NCBI RefSeq assembly: GCF_000381885.1
Contig: NZ_KB907215.1
Span: forward strand, 52,444 to 116,443
Source: Actinomadura atramentaria DSM 43919
GTDB taxonomy: Bacteria > Actinomycetota > Actinomycetes > Streptosporangiales > Streptosporangiaceae
Reading direction: 5' to 3'
Length of the DNA: 64,000 nt
Part shown: piece after piece, positions 59,345 through 64,000 of the stretch
Numbering within the stretch: the stretch's first letter is position 1
How the letters are laid out: each line of letters starts with the position of its first letter
Notes under the pieces: model-generated
Told to the model about the DNA's origin: nothing
Databases searched by the model: none
Seen by the model: the letters and a program-made list of their open reading frames with translations, nothing else
Position numbers and translations under genes: made by a program

Positions 59345-59636
59345 GTTGCAAAAACCCTCGAAGGGTGGATGAGGACGTGACGATCATCGACCTGCGGCAG
59401 CAGTACCGCCCGTTGCGAACCCTCGCAGGGTGGATGAGGACAAGTTCTAGGGACCACCCCGTGACCGACTCCACTCCGTTGCGAACCCTCGCAGGGTGGA
59501 TGAGGACAGCTGGTCGTCCGCGCCGTCGCTGTCGGCGTACTGTTGCGAACCCTCGCAGGGTGGATGAGGACCCCCACGTCGTGTCGGCGGTCCGGCAGGG
59601 CACCCGGTTGCGAACCCTCGCAGGGTGGATGAGGAC
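59345..59636 (-). CRISPR. CRISPR array 7 (five repeats, four spacers), leftward
   Basis: Reading leftward from the leader, repeats lie at 59607-59636, 59542-59571, 59478-59507, 59412-59441 and a decayed 32-nt last one at 59345-59376. On the + strand the repeat starts GTTGCGAACCCTC and ends GGGTGGATGAGGAC, the reverse complement of the family repeat in arrays 1-4. Spacers: 35, 34, 36 and 35 nt. It is about 33 kb from the nearest other array. Confidence 0.97.
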
Positions 59637-59880
59637 CCTAGGGTAAAGCCGCAGGTCTTGGTGTGGCCAGGGTGGGGTGGGGCGGCGGGGTTTGCAGTGG
59701 ACCTCCGGTTGTGCAGGAATCCTGGGGGGGTTCGCTGCAAAACGGTCTGCGGGGTGATGGGGCGGTTGCGGTGTGTAGGCGGGGTTCGGTCGGGGTTCAT
59801 TCTCGTCGGTCGCAGGGGGCGGTGCTACGCGCCCGGTACGGTTCGCCGGGTGTGGCCTGCTTCGGCTGGGTGGGGGTTGG
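59637..59880 (-). promoter_or_regulatory. CRISPR leader 7 with conserved palindrome
   Basis: On the minus strand CTTTACCCTAGG touches the first repeat, and the palindrome TTTTGCAGCGAAC ... ACCTCC/GGAGGT ... CTGCAAA occupies 59742-59690. Upstream is CCGCAACCGCCCCATCAC. The leader starts directly after the DUF397 stop at 59881, without a hairpin in between. Confidence 0.8.
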
Positions 59881-60147
59881 TCAGGTGGTGCGGATTCGTT
59901 CGACCAGGTCGCGGAAGTTCGCGCGGGCCAGGAAGAGGTGACCGGCCTCGGGGTTCTTGCTGTCGCGGATGGCTACCTGCGGCGGGGCCGCTGCCAGCTC
60001 GACGCAGTGGCCGCCGTTGTCGCCGCTGTGGGTGGACTTGCGCCAGGCGGCCGTGGCCGGGACGAACGCCAGTTCGACGCAGTCACCGCTGTGGCCGCTG
60101 TGGGTGGACTTGCGCCAGGTCAGGGCGGTGAATTCCATGATTGCCAT
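59881..60147 (-). CDS. DUF397 protein with duplicated first motif
   Basis: 88 residues from ATG 60147: TALTWRKSTHSGHSGDCVEL followed by a second TAAWRKSTHSGDNGGHCVEL, then VAIRDSKNPEAGHLFLAR. Normal DUF397 proteins have one such motif, so this one arose by internal duplication or fusion. It is the DUF397 gene nearest to leader 7 and the only one of the three here with no hairpin after its stop. Confidence 0.85.
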   Translation of the reverse strand: MAIMEFTALTWRKSTHSGHSGDCVELAFVPATAAWRKSTHSGDNGGHCVELAAAPPQVAIRDSKNPEAGHLFLARANFRDLVERIRTT

Positions 60148-60171
60148 GCACCTTTCGGCGGATACAGCAAA

Positions 60172-60204
60172 GGCACCCGACCACAGACGCCGTGGTCGGG
60201 TGCC
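60172..60204 (-). terminator. 13-bp hairpin terminator (copy A)
   Basis: GGCACCCGACCAC (60172-60184) pairs perfectly with 60192-60204; reading leftward it is followed by TTTGCTG. It stands between the broken DUF397 gene and the one at 59881-60147. Confidence 0.8.
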
Positions 60205-60508
60205 CTCATGGTCTGTCGGCTACAGGTTGCGCACAACCGCCGCGAAGGTGCGGAACTCGTCGCGCGGAAGGAGCAGACGCGGACCCTCCGGGTCGAGGTT
60301 GCGAACCCTCGCAGGGTGGATGAGGACCAGTCCTAGGCGTTCAGGGACCGCGCCTGGAGTGTAGGTTGCGAACCCTCGCAGGTGGATGAGGACACCAGAA
60401 TAAGGTGCCGGTCCTGGTTGCCGCTGCCAGCTCGACGCAGTCGCCTCCGTTGTCGCCGCTGTGGGAGGATTTGCGCCAGGTCAGGGCGGTGAACTCCATG
60501 ATCGCCAC
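60205..60508 (-). pseudogene. DUF397 gene interrupted by CRISPR repeats
   Basis: The 5' part (GTG 60508 or ATG 60499) reads MEFTALTWRKSSHSGDNGGD, then CVELAAATRTGT. Near 60394 it runs into a CRISPR repeat, and the frame continues through it to a stop in the spacer at about 60341. The normal 3' part, DPEGPRLLLPRDEFRTFAAV then VRNL-stop, follows the second repeat at about 60297-60216 and is identical to that of the intact gene at 60581-60766. Confidence 0.8.
60298..60393 (-). CRISPR. CRISPR repeat-spacer-repeat unit 8 inside a DUF397 gene
   Basis: A perfect 30-nt repeat (60298-60327) and a 29-nt one with one G lost (60365-60393) flank a 37-nt spacer (60328-60364), in the same orientation as array 7. 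No leader is adjacent. The 25 bases to the right (60394-60418) belong neither to DUF397 nor to a leader and may be a rest of a second spacer. Confidence 0.9.
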
Positions 60509-60532
60509 GCACCTTTCGGCGGATACAGCAAA

Positions 60533-60565
60533 GGCACCCGACCACAGACGCCGTGGTCGAGTGCC
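60533..60565 (-). terminator. Hairpin terminator (copy B)
   Basis: GGCACCCGACCAC (60533-60545) pairs with 60553-60565 with one mismatch. It is the duplicate of the hairpin at 60172 and lies after the intact DUF397 gene. Confidence 0.75.
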
Positions 60566-60580
60566 CTCATGGTCCGTCTG

Positions 60581-60766
60581 CTACAGGTTGCGCACAACCG
60601 CCGCGAAGGTGCGGAACTCGTCGCGCGGAAGGAGCAGACGCGGACCCTCCGGGTCCTTGCTGTCTCGCACAGCGATCGTCTCCGGCACGGACGCGACCTC
60701 GATGCAGTTGCCACCGTTGTCGCCGCTGCGGGTCGCCTTGCGCCAGGTGACGTGGGTCAGGTCCAT
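60581..60766 (-). CDS. DUF397 protein
   Basis: 61 residues, starting MDLTHVTWRKATRSGDNGGN, then CIEVASVPETIAVRDSKDPE and ending TFAAVVRNL. It is a standard single-motif DUF397 protein. The start overlaps the 3' end of the XRE gene by 10 bases, so they form a pair like 20164-21217. Confidence 0.9.
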   Translation of the reverse strand: MDLTHVTWRKATRSGDNGGNCIEVASVPETIAVRDSKDPEGPRLLLPRDEFRTFAAVVRNL

Positions 60767-61539
60767 CGCTCGTCGATCACCTTCCTGATCAGCAACCGCG
60801 AGTCCTCTGTGTTCAAGACCCGCGCCTGAAGTCTAGCGAAGGTGTCGCTCAGGCTGCTGACCGCGCGCGTATCGCGCAGCGTCTCGCCTTCGAGTGAGTT
60901 GTCGACATACGCGATGGCGGACAGGTCCTCCTGAGACGCGATCGTGAACGAGGCGTTGACGCCTCGGTAGTGCCCGAAGGGCGCGATCTGGACGTGGATG
61001 TTCTCGTGCATCGACATCTCGACAAGGTGTCCGAGCTGTTTCCGCATGACCTCGCGGGAGCCGACCTCGCTGAGCAGGACGCCCTCGTACATGACGGCGA
61101 AGAGCGTAGGGGCGGGGTTCCGACCGAGAACCGCCTGTCGGGCGAGGCGTGACTTGACGTTCTCCTGGTCCTGGAGCAACGCGACCGCGTACTCCTCAGT
61201 TTGAAACATCCCGTAGACATAGAGCACATCGACGGACCTCAAGATCGTCGCCGTCTCCTCGTACGCCTCGAAGGGCGCGAACGGGCGGGGGGCGGCGGTC
61301 TTCGCGACGTACTTGTGCCAGGCCTTGATGATCTCACCCTCGGCGCCGAGGGCCTCGTCCAGGCCCGTCGCGACTTCGAGCGAGCAGCGGTTGACGCCCC
61401 GGATGATCTGGCCCATGAACCCGGGACTGATCGGGACCATCTCGGCGAGCCGCTGCCGGGTGATCCCCGCAGCCTCACGGAAGTGATCCACTCCCTCGCC
61501 GAACCTCTCCAGCGGCGGAGATGGCCGTTTCCTTCGCAT
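60757..61539 (-). CDS. XRE regulator of the DUF5753 (WhiJ-like) family
   Basis: 260 residues from ATG 61539, five bases after AAAGGAGG. Helix-turn-helix at about 18-45 (HFREAAGITRQRLAEMVPIS, PGFMGQIIRG). DUF5753 is visible in LYVYGMFQTEEYAVALLQDQ, VMYEGVLLSEVGSREVMRKQ and IAYVDNSLEGETL. It is partner to the DUF397 gene at 60581 and divergent from the ATPase at 61689. Confidence 0.9.
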   Translation of the reverse strand: MRRKRPSPPLERFGEGVDHFREAAGITRQRLAEMVPISPGFMGQIIRGVNRCSLEVATGLDEALGAEGEIIKAWHKYVAKTAAPRPFAPFEAYEETATILRSVDVLYVYGMFQTEEYAVALLQDQENVKSRLARQAVLGRNPAPTLFAVMYEGVLLSEVGSREVMRKQLGHLVEMSMHENIHVQIAPFGHYRGVNASFTIASQEDLSAIAYVDNSLEGETLRDTRAVSSLSDTFARLQARVLNTEDSRLLIRKVIDERWT

Positions 61540-61688
61540 GCGACCTCCTTTCCTCATACTGAACCGGGCTGAGGTTCATTCTTCGCCATGCCGCGTTATT
61601 CACGGCACGGCGCGTGGCCTCCCGATCACGGTAGGCCATTGCCGTGGCTTGATGGAAGCCCGAACGGGAAACCAAATCGGAGGCGTTG

Positions 61689-62120
61689 GTGACCGAGATG
61701 ATCCAGAACACGGCCTGGCCCGCACCGGTGACGGAGCCATCGTCACTGACAATGCGTTCAATGCCCGAATCGTCCGAAAAGGCGCGCGCCTTTGTCGCCG
61801 CATGGTTCGCCACCTGCGGTTTCTGCACCGACATCGTCCACGACGCCCGCCTGGTCGGCAGCGAACTGGTCACCAACGCCCACCGCCACGCGACCGCGCC
61901 CGGCGAGCCGATCACCGTCCGCCTCTACCTGAGCGACTACGGCCCTGTCATCGAGGTCATCGACCCCAGCGACCGCGTCCCCGTCCTGCGCGACCCGTCC
62001 GATCCCTTCGCGGTCTCCGGCCGCGGCCTCGCTCTCGTCGCCGCCCTGACCCGCACCTGGGGCACGAATCCCCTCGCCACCGGCGGCAAGGTCGTCTACG
62101 CGATCCTCCCGGGAATCTGA
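61689..62120 (+). CDS. Anti-sigma-type ATP-binding protein (RsbW/HATPase)
   Basis: GTG 61689, five bases after CGGAGG, gives 143 residues. RLVGSELVTNAHRHATAPGE is the N-box and VIEVIDPSDRVPV with GRGLALVAALTRTWGT the G boxes of the small GHKL ATPases (RsbW/SpoIIAB type). In actinomycetes they control sigma factors or pair with XRE-type regulators. It is divergent from the XRE-DUF397 set. No sigma or anti-anti-sigma gene is in view. Confidence 0.85.
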   Translation: MTEMIQNTAWPAPVTEPSSLTMRSMPESSEKARAFVAAWFATCGFCTDIVHDARLVGSELVTNAHRHATAPGEPITVRLYLSDYGPVIEVIDPSDRVPVLRDPSDPFAVSGRGLALVAALTRTWGTNPLATGGKVVYAILPGI

Positions 62121-62121
62121 C

Positions 62122-63042
62122 ATGCGCCCCACGACCCGCCGCGCCCTCTTCCGCGCCCGCAGGACCGACCCCGCCACCCCGAACAGCGCCGCACCCGAAC
62201 CCGCCACCACGAACACCACCGCACCCGACCCCACCACGAACCCCAAGGCCGACCGCACCACCGACTGCGCCACGAACCCCGCGGCCGAGCGCTCCACCAA
62301 CCGCACCACGAACCCCACGGCCGAGCGCCCCACCAACCACACCGCGAACCCCACAGCCGAGCGCCCCACCGACCGCGCTACGAACCCCACGGCGGAACAG
62401 GCCGCCGACCGCACCACCGACCCCACGGTCGAACACCCGGCCGGGCGCGCGAACCCGCACGCGAACACCCGCACCCGCGCCGCGAATCACGCCGCCGACC
62501 GCACGGCCGAACACGAGAAACCCCGCGTCAGCTCCCACATCGCAGACGCGGAGCGCGCCGCCGACGAGCCCGACAGCAGCGGGCCCGCGCGTCCGCGCAC
62601 CGGCGCCCACACCCGCAGAACCGGACGCGCCGGTGCCGCAGGCCGCTCCCCCGACCTGGCCGACGCCCGCACGCCCGCACGTCCGCGTACAGGCGCCCAC
62701 ACGCCCGCACGTCCGCGTACCGACGCCCGCACCCGCGCCCGCGTCCGCGAGGCCGATCGCGTGGGCTTTCGCGCGCGTGTCCGCCACTTCGTCCGCAGCC
62801 GCCTGGGCCGCCGGGAACTCGCCCCGCACCCGCACGGGCACCTGGTCCCGCTGCTGCACGACCTGTTCCCCGAGTGGTGGTTCTCCCTCGACCACCACGG
62901 CCGCTGGGCAGCGAACCATAAGTCCGGCGAACGCCTCCCGTTCAGCGCGGGCTCCCTCGGCGAGCTGCTGGCCGCCCTCTACCTCGTGGAACCCGACGCC
63001 GGAAGCCGCATCCACCGCCTGCTGCGCCCTCCGGCTCCCTGA
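62122..63042 (+). CDS. Hypothetical protein with Thr/Asn/Pro/Glu repeat region
   Basis: 306 residues, starting one base after the ATPase gene ends. Residues about 18-125 consist of imperfect repeats such as TTNPTAERPTN and ATNPTAERPTD; about 140-215 are Arg/Ala/Pro-rich. The C-terminal ~80 residues are ordered and probably the functional part: HGHLVPLLHDLFPEWWFSLD, HHGRWAANHKSGERLPF, LGELLAALYLVEPDAGSRIH. No family is recognised. Confidence 0.65.
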   Translation: MRPTTRRALFRARRTDPATPNSAAPEPATTNTTAPDPTTNPKADRTTDCATNPAAERSTNRTTNPTAERPTNHTANPTAERPTDRATNPTAEQAADRTTDPTVEHPAGRANPHANTRTRAANHAADRTAEHEKPRVSSHIADAERAADEPDSSGPARPRTGAHTRRTGRAGAAGRSPDLADARTPARPRTGAHTPARPRTDARTRARVREADRVGFRARVRHFVRSRLGRRELAPHPHGHLVPLLHDLFPEWWFSLDHHGRWAANHKSGERLPFSAGSLGELLAALYLVEPDAGSRIHRLLRPPAP

Positions 63043-63850
63043 ACAGGGGACGCGCCGCGCCGACCTCCCTGACCCGGCCCGGCGCGTCCCCGCCGCACCG
63101 GAGGCCCGCCCGCCGCCCGTTCCCGCCCTTGGACCCGGCGAACGGCCCGGCGGCCCGGCCTCCGCGGGCGTGCGCCCCGCCACGGACTCACACCCGGGGC
63201 GCACGCCCACCCCGCTCCCCGCCCGGTGCCTCCAAGGAGGGGAAGGCACCGGGCGGCCCCACCCCGACGACGAACCGCCTCCCGAACCACTCCCCCAGCA
63301 CTCCAACACCCACCCCCGAACCCCAGCACCATGCCCAGAACGCCCGACTTACCCCTGCGCCGACCTCCATTCTGTTAGCCAGCACGTGGAACTCTAGGAC
63401 TCGCCTATATACGCACCCCGAAAAACTCACCGCCACGCGCCCACTGACCCGCTCTGAGCCAAATCACCACCCGAGACACCATCACTGAACCGCTTCCTTT
63501 CATCAGCGGTTCAGTCCAACCATCTCCCCCTCACCAAAACCACCCGCGCCCCATCCCCCCGAACAATCACCCAAGACAGCGCCCCAAACCCCACCACGGC
63601 CCAACGCAAGGCGAAGGCGCCTCGGCGCGGCACGGCCCACCGCGTCCGAGCGCGGCGTCCGACCCGGCGCGGCACAGCGCACGACCCGGCGGCGCGGCGC
63701 AGCGCAACCTGACCGACCCAAGAGAACCCGACCTCACCCACCCCGACCCGACCTCACCCACCCTGACCCGATTCGGCGCAGTCCCCACGCCCCAACGCGG
63801 CCCCACACGGCACGGCCCCGCACGACGTGGCCCGCACGACGTGGCCCGCA
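63043..63850. other. Non-coding region near the right edge
   Basis: No gene is supported: frames are short, lack ribosome sites and have abnormal composition. TGAACCGC (63486-63493) and GCGGTTCA (63506-63513) form an 8-bp hairpin that might be a terminator. From about 63620 the sequence is a mix of short CGGC-type repeats, and near 63820-63850 a 15-base unit (GCACGACGTGGCCC) repeats. Confidence 0.5.
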
Positions 63851-64000
63851 CGGCGCGGCGCGGCGCGGCGCGGCGCGGCGCGGCGCGGCGCGGCGCGGCG
63901 CGGCGCGGCACGGCACGGCACGGCACGGCACGGCACGGCACGGCACGGCACGGCACGGCACGGCACGGCACGGCACGGCACGGCACGGCACGGCACGGCA
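63851..64000. repeat. Pentanucleotide tandem repeats, (CGGCG) then (CGGCA)
   Basis: CGGCG repeats about 11 times (63851-63905), then CGGCA about 19 times (63906-64000) up to the window edge, so the full length is unknown. Open frames through it on the minus strand (PCRAV-type) are repeat translations, not genes. Confidence 0.9.

Noticed and set aside
63567..63996. Leftward frames encoding PCRAV repeats at the right edge
   Set aside because: They are translations of pentanucleotide repeats, open in all frames, not genes.

Overview
High-GC (about 70% or more) chromosomal DNA of a filamentous actinomycete. The gene families (SenX3-RegX3-PhoU, CarD, XRE-DUF5753/DUF397 pairs, BldC-like proteins, roadblock operon, a PETase/cutinase-like secreted hydrolase, a lone PIMT-type methyltransferase with a small peptide) point to Streptosporangiales, probably an Actinomadura-like Thermomonosporaceae member. 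This assignment is inference.

Layout. (1) 1-4012: a type III CRISPR signalling module. A two-RAMP subunit (cut by the left edge) and a compact GGDD-containing Cas10 run leftward. A two-helix membrane protein with a SAVED cyclic-nucleotide sensor runs rightward. The two start regions carry the same ~27-bp element in mirror orientation. (2) 4177-12059: a complete eight-gene type I-B interference and adaptation operon, cas6-cas8-cas7-cas5-cas3-cas4-cas1-cas2, with mostly 4-base overlaps. (3) 12060-26136: an accessory mosaic with six CRISPR loci of one 30-nt repeat family, four with a closely related leader. They are interleaved with three paralogous cassettes of small proteins (two with a BldC-like HTH protein), XRE regulators, a SLOG-fold protein, a DUF397 gene, a DUF397 remnant and an XRE-TPR remnant. 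(4) 26177-57319: mostly ordinary chromosome: SDR, topoisomerase IB, Zn-alcohol dehydrogenase, HAD phosphatase, RlmB, Clp-N protein, CysS, DUF2637 protein, IspF, CarD, lipoprotein, TetR, PETase-like hydrolase, roadblock operon, TetR plus AidB-type acyl-CoA dehydrogenase, DUF211 plus VIT-like pair, fluoride riboswitch plus pyrophosphatase, enolase, two PAP2 phosphatases, MFS transporter, SenX3-RegX3-PhoU and a Tat-exported M28-like peptidase. (5) 57592-59294: a 37-codon charged peptide gene coupled to a PIMT-like O-methyltransferase, a candidate imiditide RiPP cluster. (6) 59345-61539: a seventh array and leader, reading leftward behind a cluster of DUF397 genes and their XRE partner; an eighth repeat-spacer-repeat unit lies inside a broken DUF397 gene. 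(7) 61689-64000: an anti-sigma-type ATPase, a repeat-rich hypothetical protein, then non-coding DNA ending in pentanucleotide repeats.

How the parts may work together. One adaptation set (cas4-cas1-cas2) and one Cas6 probably serve all eight loci. The type III module has no visible adaptation genes and may use the same crRNAs. Its Cas10 is predicted to make a cyclic oligonucleotide that activates the membrane SAVED protein. CRISPR leaders lie directly 3' of DUF397 genes or remnants at three places, and repeat units interrupt or border other regulator genes. This suggests that leader-array units have spread together with XRE/DUF397 segments. The fluoride riboswitch before ppa fits fluoride inhibition of pyrophosphatase, and the PHO-box-like site between senX3 and phoU fits RegX3 control.
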